A stretch of 64,000 bases of DNA from positions 1-64,000 of the forward strand of contig NZ_BMNG01000024.1 of NCBI RefSeq assembly GCF_014646335.1, written 5' to 3'. How positions within the stretch are numbered: the first letter of the stretch is position 1; each line of letters begins with the position of its first letter. Origin of the DNA: Streptomyces lasiicapitis (lineage in GTDB: Bacteria > Actinomycetota > Actinomycetes > Streptomycetales > Streptomycetaceae). A program made the translations under genes and the position numbers. This document shows, in pieces, positions 16,579-23,693 of this stretch. A model generated the notes under the pieces. That model did no database searches, was not told the origin of the DNA, and saw nothing but the letters and a program-made list of their open reading frames with translations.

Positions 16579-17502
16579 TCAATACCGGTACTGCTGCTCC
16601 CCGTTGAACCCGGGCTCATAGCCGAACGAGTCCCCCGGCTGCTGCGGCACCTCGCCGGTCGGGAACGGCGGATAGCCGGGCTGCTCGGGCGGGAGTTCCC
16701 CCGGCAGATCGCCGCCGTACGGAGGCGCCGCGTCCGTCGTGCGCTGCTGCGGGACCCAGACGCCGCCGGGCGGGGTGTCCTGGTAGCCGCCGCCGTACGT
16801 GTCGCCCCCGTAGGGCGCGTACGGCGACGGATCGGCGTAGGTGTCGTAGCCGGGCTGCGCGCCATAGGTCTGCGTGCCGATGTACGGGTCGGAGTAGGCG
16901 GCGTACCGCTGCTCGCCGGTCTCGCCGTAGGCGAAGTGCAGCGGGTCCTGCTGCTCCTGCCGGGCCTGCCCGTCCTGCGGGTCGTACGCGGCGTAGCTGT
17001 CGAAGCCGTAGCCGTCACCGGCGGGGGGCGCGGCGTGCGCGGCGTCGCTGTAGACGCCGTACTGCCCGGTGTCGTCGGGCATGGGCTCGGGCGCGTACAC
17101 ACCGGGACCGGTGTGGTGCTGGTCGAGGATGTCCGGGACGGGCGGCGCTCCCGGCTCGGGCGCCGCGTCGTACTCGAGGTCGGAGACCTGGAGCGTCGGG
17201 TCAGGGGCCGCGCCGCGGGCGCCCTTGCGGCGCCTGCTCTCGCCCGGCTGACCGCCGAGCGCCCAGCCCGTGGAGAAGCCGCGCCGGAACGAGAGCGTCA
17301 CATACGTCTGTCCCGTCGCGAACGCGATCGCGCCGACGGCGATGACCACCACCGACGGCATCAGGACACCGACGACGACCACGAGGAAGCCGACGAAGGC
17401 GAGCAGCCGCCAGCGCAGCCGCGCCTTGTACTGCAGCAGCACCTCGCCGAGCAGCCACAGCGCGACGATGCCGAACGCGATGTAGAGGACCGTCCAGCCC
17501 AT
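16579..17502 (-). CDS. Membrane protein with long Tyr/Pro/Gly-rich disordered tail
   Basis: A 307-residue protein. Two or three hydrophobic helices occupy residues 1-65 (MGWTVLYIAFGIVALWLLGE; LLAFVGFLVVVVGVLMPSVVVIAVGAIAF is the second hydrophobic block, split). The remaining 220 residues are low complexity, rich in Tyr, Pro, Gly, Asp and Gln (for example YGGDTYGGGYQDTPPGG and the terminal GEQQYRY). No catalytic motif is seen. It is transcribed on the same strand as metF, whose start is downstream in map order; its own start at 17502 is 45 bp after the metF stop, so it may be cotranscribed. Function not recognised. Confidence 0.75.
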   Translation of the reverse strand: MGWTVLYIAFGIVALWLLGEVLLQYKARLRWRLLAFVGFLVVVVGVLMPSVVVIAVGAIAFATGQTYVTLSFRRGFSTGWALGGQPGESRRRKGARGAAPDPTLQVSDLEYDAAPEPGAPPVPDILDQHHTGPGVYAPEPMPDDTGQYGVYSDAAHAAPPAGDGYGFDSYAAYDPQDGQARQEQQDPLHFAYGETGEQRYAAYSDPYIGTQTYGAQPGYDTYADPSPYAPYGGDTYGGGYQDTPPGGVWVPQQRTTDAAPPYGGDLPGELPPEQPGYPPFPTGEVPQQPGDSFGYEPGFNGEQQYRY

Positions 17503-17547
17503 GTACGCCCCTCTCCCCTGCGGCCGCGGCCCCAGGGGTACGACCGG

Positions 17548-18468
17548 TCAGGCCTGCTGGTGGTGCAGGCCCAGATTTTCGTAGATCTCCAGCGTCGCCG
17601 TGGAGTTGTTCAAGGTGATGAAGTGCAGCCCCGGCACTCCCTCGGCGAGCAGTCGCGCGCAGAACTCCGTCGCGAACTCGATGCCAATGGAGCGTACAGC
17701 GGCGGGATCGTCTTTGACCGAGAGGATCCGCTCTTTCAGTTCGGGCGGGAAGTCCGCGTTGCTGAGCTGCGGCAATCGCTCCAACTGGCGCACATTTGTC
17801 ACCGGCATGATCTCCGGGATGATCGGCGTCTCGCAGCCGGCCGCCTCGACGCGGTCGCGAAGGCGCAGGTACTCCTCCGCGTGGAAGAACATCTGGGTGA
17901 TCGCGTAGTCGGCGCCCGCGCGGCACTTGTCGACGAAGTGCTGGACGTCGGACTCCCAGTCCGACGAGCGCGGATGCATCGCCGGGAACGCGGCCACGCC
18001 CACGCAGAAGTCGCCCGATTCCTTGATGAGCCGCACCAATTCGGCGGCGTAGGTCAGCCCCTCGGGGTGTTTGACCCACTCGCCCATCGGGTCGCCGGGC
18101 GGGTCGCCGCGCAGCGCGAGCATGTTGCGGATCCCGGCGTCGGCGTACTGCCCGATGATGTTGCGCAGTTCGGCGACGGAGTGGTCGACGGCGGTGAGGT
18201 GGGCGACCGGCGTGAGCGTCGAGTCGGCGACGATCTGCTCGGTCTCGCGCACCGTGCCCGCGCGCGTGGAGCCGCCGGCACCGTACGTCACGGAGACGAA
18301 GCTGGGTGCGACGGCCTCGACCCTGCGCAGCGAGTTCCACAGGATCCGCTCGCCCTTGGGGGTCTTCGGCGCCGAGAACTCGAAGGAGTACGTGGTCTTG
18401 CCGCTCGCGAGCATGTCGCGCACGGTCCGTGCGCGGTCAGTCCTGGTGGAAGCAGTGCCTAGGGCCAT
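17548..18468 (-). CDS. metF: 5,10-methylenetetrahydrofolate reductase
   Basis: FAD enzyme reducing 5,10-methylene-THF to 5-methyl-THF for methionine synthesis. The 306-residue protein has TYSFEFSAPKTPKGERILW (about 26-44, catalytic Glu), FVSVTYGAGGSTR (about 57-69), NIIGQYADAGIRNMLALRGDPP (split, about 103-124), and ADYAITQMFFHAEEYLRL. Length is right for bacterial MetF. The start codon ATG 18468 opens the 5' end and a 136-bp gap separates it from thiE upstream. Same-strand placement after thiE suggests possible readthrough, but a promoter in the gap is as likely. Confidence 0.95.
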   Translation of the reverse strand: MALGTASTRTDRARTVRDMLASGKTTYSFEFSAPKTPKGERILWNSLRRVEAVAPSFVSVTYGAGGSTRAGTVRETEQIVADSTLTPVAHLTAVDHSVAELRNIIGQYADAGIRNMLALRGDPPGDPMGEWVKHPEGLTYAAELVRLIKESGDFCVGVAAFPAMHPRSSDWESDVQHFVDKCRAGADYAITQMFFHAEEYLRLRDRVEAAGCETPIIPEIMPVTNVRQLERLPQLSNADFPPELKERILSVKDDPAAVRSIGIEFATEFCARLLAEGVPGLHFITLNNSTATLEIYENLGLHHQQA

Positions 18469-18604
18469 ACCGGCAGGTTAGCCAGGCTGGCGCGGTCCCC
18501 CAACCGCACGTTGGTCATTTGTCCCGTTAGTCGGTTTGTTGTCCACGCATCGGACACCATGGGGGTGTTGCTCAAACGGGTGTACGTATCCGACTGCGGG
18601 CCCG

Positions 18605-19276
18605 TCAGGCCGTACGCAGCCGCTTGGCGAGGTCCTCGGCGGCGGCGCCCGGGTCGTCCGCCTCGGTGAGTGCGCGGACCACGACCACCCGGCGTGCGCC
18701 GGCTTCCAGGACCTCGTCCAGGTTGCCCGCGTCGATGCCGCCGATGGCGAACCAGGGGCGGTCGGTGCCGAGGGAGGCCGTGTAACGCACCAGGTCGAGG
18801 CCCGGGGCGTGCCGGCCGGGCTTGGTGGGCGTCGGCCAGCAGGGGCCGGTGCAGAAGTAGTCCACGCCGTCCTGGACGGCGGCCGCCGCGACCTCGTGCT
18901 CGGCGTGCGTGGAGCGGCCGACCAGGACGTCTTCGCTGGTGGCGCCGAGGATGGCGCGGGCCGCGGGCACGGGCAGGTCGCCCTGGCCCAGGTGCAGCAC
19001 GTCGGCGCCGACGGCGTGGGCCACGTCGGCGCGGTCGTTCACCGCGAGGAGCTTGCCGTGCCGGCGTGCGGCCTCGGCGAAGACCTCCAGGTGCGCCAGC
19101 TCCTCGGCGGCCTCCATGCCCTTGTCACGGAGCTGCACGATGTCGACGCCGCCCGCGAGGACGGCGTCCAGGAACTGCGGGAGGTCCCCCTGGCGCTTGC
19201 GGGCGTCCACGCACAGGTAGAGGCGGGCGTCGGCGAGCCGGGCGCGCGCGGACGCGCCCGCCGTGTCGGTGGCCAT
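18605..19276 (-). CDS. thiE: Thiamine-phosphate synthase
   Basis: Couples HMP-PP and thiazole phosphate to thiamine monophosphate. The 223-residue TIM-barrel protein has YLCVDARK, VDIVQLRDKGMEA (about 45-57), LLAVNDRADVAHAVGADVLHLGQ (about 74-96, conserved NDR and HLGQ), VLVGRSTH (VGxSxH), and PWFAIGGIDAGNLDEVLEAGARRV near the end. ATG 19276 begins MATDTAG; a G-rich run lies upstream. It is on the opposite strand to thiO-thiS-thiG, 2 kb away, and no riboswitch was seen directly upstream of it. Confidence 0.95.
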   Translation of the reverse strand: MATDTAGASARARLADARLYLCVDARKRQGDLPQFLDAVLAGGVDIVQLRDKGMEAAEELAHLEVFAEAARRHGKLLAVNDRADVAHAVGADVLHLGQGDLPVPAARAILGATSEDVLVGRSTHAEHEVAAAAVQDGVDYFCTGPCWPTPTKPGRHAPGLDLVRYTASLGTDRPWFAIGGIDAGNLDEVLEAGARRVVVVRALTEADDPGAAAEDLAKRLRTA

Positions 19277-19298
19277 GGAGAGGTCCCCCCGTGTCGGT

Positions 19299-19330
19299 GG
19301 CGTACGGGCCGCGGGTGCGGCCCGTACGCC
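19299..19330 (-). terminator. Perfect 14-bp stem terminator after the Rv2175c-like gene
   Basis: Bases 19299-19312 pair perfectly with 19317-19330 around a four-base loop. It lies between the Rv2175c-like stop (19347) and the thiE start (19276), separating the two minus-strand genes. CGTGTCGGTGGC is also repeated at about 19262 and 19290. Confidence 0.75.
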
Positions 19331-19346
19331 GGACGGTTGTTTCAGG

Positions 19347-19712
19347 TCAGACGGCGAGCGCCTGCGCGCGGCGCTTCACCTCCGTCCCGCGATTCTCGCT
19401 CAGGGCCTGCGCGGGGGTGCCGGGCAGGGTCGGGTCAGGGGTGAAGAGCCACTCGAGCGCTTCTTCATCGGTGAAACCATCGTCCCTGAGGAGCGTCAGG
19501 GTGCCTGCGAGGCCCTTGACCACCTTGTCGCCGTCGATGAAGGCGGCGGGCACCTGGAGCGTGCGGTTCTCACCGCGGCGCACGGCGATGAGCTGGCCCT
19601 CCTTGACCAGCTGGCGCACGCGCGTCACCTCCACGTCGAGCATCTCTGCGATGTCGGGGAGGTGCAGCCAGGCGGGGACGAGAGCATCGGTCTTTGCGTC
19701 AATCTCGGTCAC
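19347..19712 (-). CDS. Rv2175c-family DNA-binding protein
   Basis: A 121-residue protein with an N-terminal winged or MerR-like helix-turn-helix (LHLPDIAEMLDVEVTRVRQLVKEGQLIAVRRG, split; about 17-48) and the C-terminal Rv2175c domain with LTLLRDDGFTDEEALEWLFTPDPTLPGTPAQAL. In mycobacteria Rv2175c is a DNA-binding substrate of the adjacent kinase PknL. Here the PASTA kinase lies 4 kb to the right, separated by an oxidoreductase and thi genes, so the functional link may persist. The N-terminus has Thr residues (MTEIDAKTDAL) that could be phosphorylated; this is inference. Start is GTG 19712. Confidence 0.85.
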   Translation of the reverse strand: MTEIDAKTDALVPAWLHLPDIAEMLDVEVTRVRQLVKEGQLIAVRRGENRTLQVPAAFIDGDKVVKGLAGTLTLLRDDGFTDEEALEWLFTPDPTLPGTPAQALSENRGTEVKRRAQALAV

Positions 19713-19867
19713 GGATCAAGCGTGCCATTTCTGGCCGGGGGCCGGAAGCCGGGGTGGGGGGCCGGTGCGCCCCTCTGTGCCCCCGGGGGGTACGTGGGCC
19801 CCTGTGGTCCTTGGGGTGGCCGGAACCGGGGTGTGAGCCGGAACATCCGCCGCCACGCGGTGGAGGG

Positions 19868-21094
19868 TCAGCCGGCGACCGCGCGCTTCAGGGGGATCGC
19901 CGGGTCCGCCGTCAGCGTCGGGTCCAGGCGCGTCGCGGACTCGATGAGTTTGCGGGACTGGGCCAGGTCGCGGGGGCGGCCCACCGCCAGGAGGGCGGTG
20001 AGGGCGCCGTCACGGAGCCAGCAGACCGTCCAGGCGGGGGTCGTGGGGTCGCCGCGCCAGATCAGTTCGTCGCCGGGTGCGTGGTGGCCCGCGTACTGGA
20101 CGAAGCGGCCGAACTGCTCGGACCAGAAGTACGGGACGGGGTCGTACACCGCCGGGCTCTCGCCGATGATGTTCGCCGCCACCGTGCGCGGACCCTGGAC
20201 CGCGTTGTCCCAGTGGTGCACGAGCAGCCGCTCCGCGTACCGCCCCGAAGGGAAGGACGCGCAGTCGCCGACCGCGTACACATCCGGCGCGGACGTGCGC
20301 AGCCGCTCGTCGGCGAGGACCTCGCGGTGGGCGCCGAGCGCGATGCCGGAGCCCGCGAGCCACGCCGTCGCGGGCCGCGCGCCGATGCCGACGACGACGG
20401 CGCCCGCGGGCAGCCGCGTGCCGTCGTCGAGGAACACCGCGCCCGGCTCGACGCGCTCCACGCGCGCGTGGGTGCGCAGTTCGGCCCCGGCGTCCGCGTA
20501 CCAGGCCGCCATCGGGGCCGCGACCTCGGCGGGCAGCGCGCCCGCGAGCGGGCGGTCGGCGGCCTCCACCACGGTCACGGAGCAGCCCGCGTCCCGGGCC
20601 GCCGTGGCGAACTCCGCGCCGATCCAGCCCGCGCCGACGACCACCACGTCGTGCCGCTCGGCGAGGACGGGGCGCAGCCGCTCGGCGTCGTCGAGGGTGC
20701 GCAGCAGGTGCACGCCGGGGACGCCGTCGGAGCCGGGCAGCCGAATCGGTTCGGCACCGGTCGCGAGGACCAGGCTTTCGTACCCGACCGGGCCCGCCTC
20801 GGTGTCCAGTTCGTGGTCGGCGGGGCGGACGCCGGTGACGTCCAGACCCAGTCGCAGTTCGATGCCGAGCGCCTCGAAGTCGATGTCGAAGGCCGAGCCC
20901 TCCGCCTTGCCGAGCAGCACCGCCTTGGACAGCGGCGGCCTGTCGTACGGCTGATGGGGCTCCGCGCCGATCAGCGTGACCGTGCCCATGAACCCCTGCT
21001 CGCGCAGCGCCACGGCGGACTGCACCCCGGCCATCCCGGCGCCGACGATCACCACGCGCCGCCCCGCCGCCACCCTCTTCTGCTCGTCGCTCAC
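19868..21094 (-). CDS. NAD(P)H-dependent FAD oxidoreductase (ferredoxin-reductase type)
   Basis: A 408-residue pyridine nucleotide-disulfide-like oxidoreductase. FAD motif VVIVGAGMAGVQSAVALREQG (split, about 14-34), PYDRPPLSK (about 49-57) typical of ferredoxin/rubredoxin/putidaredoxin reductases, second Rossmann motif VVVVGAGWIGAEFA (about 148-161), and FAD-closing APDVYAVGDCASFPS (about 269-283). The C-terminal reductase domain follows. No ferredoxin or P450 gene is adjacent. It is divergent from thiO, with the TPP riboswitch between, so it is probably unrelated to thiamine. The 155 bp between it and the Rv2175c-like gene holds only an imperfect direct repeat (GGCCGGAAGCCGGGGTG). Confidence 0.87.
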   Translation of the reverse strand: MSDEQKRVAAGRRVVIVGAGMAGVQSAVALREQGFMGTVTLIGAEPHQPYDRPPLSKAVLLGKAEGSAFDIDFEALGIELRLGLDVTGVRPADHELDTEAGPVGYESLVLATGAEPIRLPGSDGVPGVHLLRTLDDAERLRPVLAERHDVVVVGAGWIGAEFATAARDAGCSVTVVEAADRPLAGALPAEVAAPMAAWYADAGAELRTHARVERVEPGAVFLDDGTRLPAGAVVVGIGARPATAWLAGSGIALGAHREVLADERLRTSAPDVYAVGDCASFPSGRYAERLLVHHWDNAVQGPRTVAANIIGESPAVYDPVPYFWSEQFGRFVQYAGHHAPGDELIWRGDPTTPAWTVCWLRDGALTALLAVGRPRDLAQSRKLIESATRLDPTLTADPAIPLKRAVAG

Positions 21095-21187
21095 CCGATC
21101 AACTCTAGGGCGGCGCCCCCGACAGCGGGCACGACGGGCTTAACTCGCCACCGGGCGACGGGCTAGGCTGACGGTGCAGAGCACTCG

Positions 21188-21276
21188 CGGGAGCCCGGAC
21201 GCACCGGGCTGAGAGGGAGGCTGGACGGCCTCCGACCGTACGAACCTGATCCGGGTCATGCCGGCGAAGGGAGGGG
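21188..21276 (+). promoter_or_regulatory. TPP riboswitch (THI element)
   Basis: Carries the conserved thi-box segments CGGGCTGAGAGGG (21206-21218) and ACCTGATCCGGGTCATGCCGG (21244-21264, split by the family's bulge), ending GCGAAGGGAG. The Shine-Dalgarno run GGGAGGGG (21269-21276) is at the 3' edge, ten bases before the thiO ATG. Ligand-bound folding would therefore be expected to sequester it. That implies translational control of thiO-thiS-thiG by thiamine pyrophosphate. Confidence 0.95.
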
Positions 21277-21286
21277 CTGGACGCCC

Positions 21287-22537
21287 ATGCGTTCCCGTAC
21301 GAATGGCAAGACAGAAGCGGCACCGTCGTCCCTGGAAGGGTCCCCAGCAGGGTCCCCAGAAGGTCCGCCTTGTGACGTTCTCGTCGTCGGTGGCGGCGTC
21401 ATCGGGCTCGTCACCGCGTGGCGGGCGGCGCAGCGGGGGCTCGCCGTCACCGTCGTGGACCCCGAGCCGGGGGGCGGCGCCGCGCAGGTCGCGGCGGGCA
21501 TGCTGGCCGCCGTCACCGAGCTGCACTACGGCGAGCAGACCCTGCTCGGCCTGAACCTGGCCTCCGCGCGCCGCTATCCCGACTTCGCCGCCGAGCTGAC
21601 GGAGGCGAGCGGCCAGGACATCGGCTACCGCGCGTGCGGCACGCTCGCCGTCGCCCTCGACGCCGACGACCGCGCGCATCTGCGCGATCTGCACGCCCTC
21701 CAGGTGCGTTCGGGGCTCACTTCGGAGTGGCTGAACGGCCGCGAGTGCCGGCGTCTCGAGCCGATGCTCGCTCCGGGGGTACGTGGCGGACTGCGCGTCG
21801 ACGGCGACCACCAGGTCGACCCGCGCAGGCTCGCGGCCGCCCTCGTCGTGGCCTGCGAGCGGGCCGGGGTGCGGTTCACGCGCGCGTGGGCGCAGGCTCT
21901 TTCGGTCGTACGTGACCGGGCCACCGGTGTCGTCCTCGCCGACGGCACCGCGCTGGCCGCCGGGCAGACCGTGCTCGCCGGGGGCAGCCTCAGCGGGCGG
22001 CTGGCGGGGGTTCCCGAGGAGGTGACCGCGCCGGTCAGGCCCGTGAAGGGGCAGGTGCTGCGGCTGACGGTGCCGCGACGGTACGCGCCGTTCCTGAGCC
22101 GCACCGTGCGGGCCGTCGTGCGCGGCAGCCACGTCTATCTGGTGCCGCGGGTCAGCGGTGAGCTCGTCGTCGGCGCGACCAGCGAGGAGCTGGGCTGGGA
22201 CACGACGGTCACCGCGGGCGGCGTGTACGAGCTGCTTCGCGACGCCCACGAACTCGTACCCGGCATCACGGAGCTGCCCCTCACGGAGACGCGCGCCGGG
22301 CTGCGGCCCGGGTCCCCCGACAACGCGCCGCTGCTCGGGCCGACCGCCCTTGCCGGACTGCACCTCGCCACCGGGCACCACCGCAACGGCATCCTCCTGA
22401 CCCCCGTCACCGGGGACGTCATGGCGCACGCCCTGACCACCGGCGAACTGCCGGACGAGGCGGCCGCGTTCACCCCACGCCGCTTCACGTCAGCCCACTT
22501 GAACTCCTCGAAGCACCTCACGGAGCTGTCCGCATGA
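21287..22537 (+). CDS. thiO: Glycine oxidase ThiO
   Basis: FAD enzyme oxidising glycine to iminoacetate, the glycine-derived precursor for thiazole synthesis. The 416-residue protein has the dinucleotide motif DVLVVGGGVIGLVTAWRAAQRG (split, about 29-50), AAGMLAAVTELHYGE (about 69-83), GLRVDGDHQVDPRRLAAAL (about 166-184), and PGSPDNAPLLGPT plus LHLATGHHRNGILLTPVTG at the C-terminus (DAO family). The first 27 residues are Ser/Pro-rich linker. It is the first gene after the TPP riboswitch and overlaps thiS by ATGA. Confidence 0.93.
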   Translation: MRSRTNGKTEAAPSSLEGSPAGSPEGPPCDVLVVGGGVIGLVTAWRAAQRGLAVTVVDPEPGGGAAQVAAGMLAAVTELHYGEQTLLGLNLASARRYPDFAAELTEASGQDIGYRACGTLAVALDADDRAHLRDLHALQVRSGLTSEWLNGRECRRLEPMLAPGVRGGLRVDGDHQVDPRRLAAALVVACERAGVRFTRAWAQALSVVRDRATGVVLADGTALAAGQTVLAGGSLSGRLAGVPEEVTAPVRPVKGQVLRLTVPRRYAPFLSRTVRAVVRGSHVYLVPRVSGELVVGATSEELGWDTTVTAGGVYELLRDAHELVPGITELPLTETRAGLRPGSPDNAPLLGPTALAGLHLATGHHRNGILLTPVTGDVMAHALTTGELPDEAAAFTPRRFTSAHLNSSKHLTELSA

Positions 22538-22755
22538 CCACGCCCTTCGCCGTATTCGCCGTCTCCGTCAACGGAGAGGTACGAGACGTGGCCGCCGGGA
22601 CCACGCTCGACACCGTCGTCGCCCAACTGACCGCCGCGCCCTCCGGAGTCGCCGCCGCGCTGAACGAAACCGTCGTCCCGCGCGCGCAGTGGGCCACCAC
22701 CGCGCTCGGCGACGGCGACCGCGTCGAGATCCTCACCGCCGTCCAGGGAGGCTGA
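22534..22755 (+). CDS. thiS: Sulfur carrier protein ThiS
   Basis: Ubiquitin-fold sulfur carrier of 73 residues ending in the required Gly-Gly (ILTAVQGG). The C-terminal glycine is adenylated and converted to a thiocarboxylate that supplies sulfur to ThiG. VNGEVRDV near the N-terminus and ALNETVVPRAQW match ThiS. ATG 22534 overlaps the thiO stop. The thiF/moeB-type activating enzyme is not in this window. Confidence 0.95.
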   Translation: MTTPFAVFAVSVNGEVRDVAAGTTLDTVVAQLTAAPSGVAAALNETVVPRAQWATTALGDGDRVEILTAVQGG

Positions 22756-22760
22756 CGCAC

Positions 22761-23555
22761 ATGGCGGACGATCCTTTCGTCATCGGCGGCCTCACGCTGT
22801 CGTCGCGACTGATCATGGGTACGGGGGGTGCGCCGAGCCTGGACATCCTGGAACGGTCCCTCGTCGCCTCCGGTACGGAGCTGACCACCGTCGCCATGCG
22901 GCGGCTCGACCCCGGTGTGCGGGGGTCCGTGCTGTCCGTCCTGGAGCGGCTCGGCATCCGGGTGCTGCCGAACACGGCCGGGTGCTTCACGGCGGGCGAG
23001 GCCGTGCTGACCGCGCGGCTGGCCCGCGAGGCGCTGGGCACGGACCTGGTGAAGCTGGAGGTCATCGCGGACGAGCGCACGCTGCTGCCCGATCCCGTGG
23101 AGCTCCTCGACGCCGCGGAGACCCTCGTCGACGACGGCTTCACCGTGCTGCCGTACACCAACGACGATCCCGTGCTCGCCCGGAAGCTGGAGGACGTGGG
23201 CTGCGCGGCCGTCATGCCGCTCGGCTCCCCCATCGGCTCCGGGCTCGGCATCCGCAACCCGCACAACTTCCAGCTCATCGTGGAGCACGCGCGCGTGCCG
23301 GTGATCCTGGACGCCGGCGCCGGCACCGCGTCGGACGCCGCGCAGGCCATGGAACTGGGCTGCGCCGGCGTGATGCTCGCGTCGGCCGTGACGCGCGCCC
23401 AGGAGCCGGTCCTCATGGCCGAGGCCATGCGCCACGGCGTCCTGGCGGGGCGCCTCGCCCACTTGGGCGGCCGCATCCCCCGCCGCCACTTCGCCGAGGC
23501 GTCGTCTCCCGCGGAGGGACGGGCGGCCCTGGACCCGGAACGACCGGCGTTCTGA
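22761..23555 (+). CDS. thiG: Thiazole synthase
   Basis: TIM-barrel enzyme that condenses DXP, the ThiO product and ThiS thiocarboxylate to thiazole phosphate. The 264-residue protein starts MADDPFVIGG, five bases after thiS. It has SRLIMGTGG (about 16-24), the Schiff-base lysine segment LVKLEVIADERTLLPD (about 95-110), VMPLGSPIGSGLGIRNP (about 152-168), and VILDAGAGTASDAAQAMELGCAGVM (split, about 180-205). The frame is open further upstream, but ATG 22761 is the natural start. It ends the thiO-thiS-thiG operon. Confidence 0.96.
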   Translation: MADDPFVIGGLTLSSRLIMGTGGAPSLDILERSLVASGTELTTVAMRRLDPGVRGSVLSVLERLGIRVLPNTAGCFTAGEAVLTARLAREALGTDLVKLEVIADERTLLPDPVELLDAAETLVDDGFTVLPYTNDDPVLARKLEDVGCAAVMPLGSPIGSGLGIRNPHNFQLIVEHARVPVILDAGAGTASDAAQAMELGCAGVMLASAVTRAQEPVLMAEAMRHGVLAGRLAHLGGRIPRRHFAEASSPAEGRAALDPERPAF

Positions 23556-23693
23556 CGTTCCGCGGTCGCGGCAACCGTCCCCGCGGCCGCCCCGCCCGGC
23601 ATAGGGCACCGGACGGTCACAGCTGCGCTGCAGTCTCGTAGGGCCGGCGGGCGAGGGGGCCGGGGTGTCGGTGCGGCCTCGTAGACTCCCTCC

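Noticed and set aside
18469..18604. Riboswitch (SAH, SAM or cobalamin) upstream of metF
   Set aside because: The 136-bp gap shows no recognisable conserved aptamer segments; only a DnaA-box-like nonamer and AT-richer patch.
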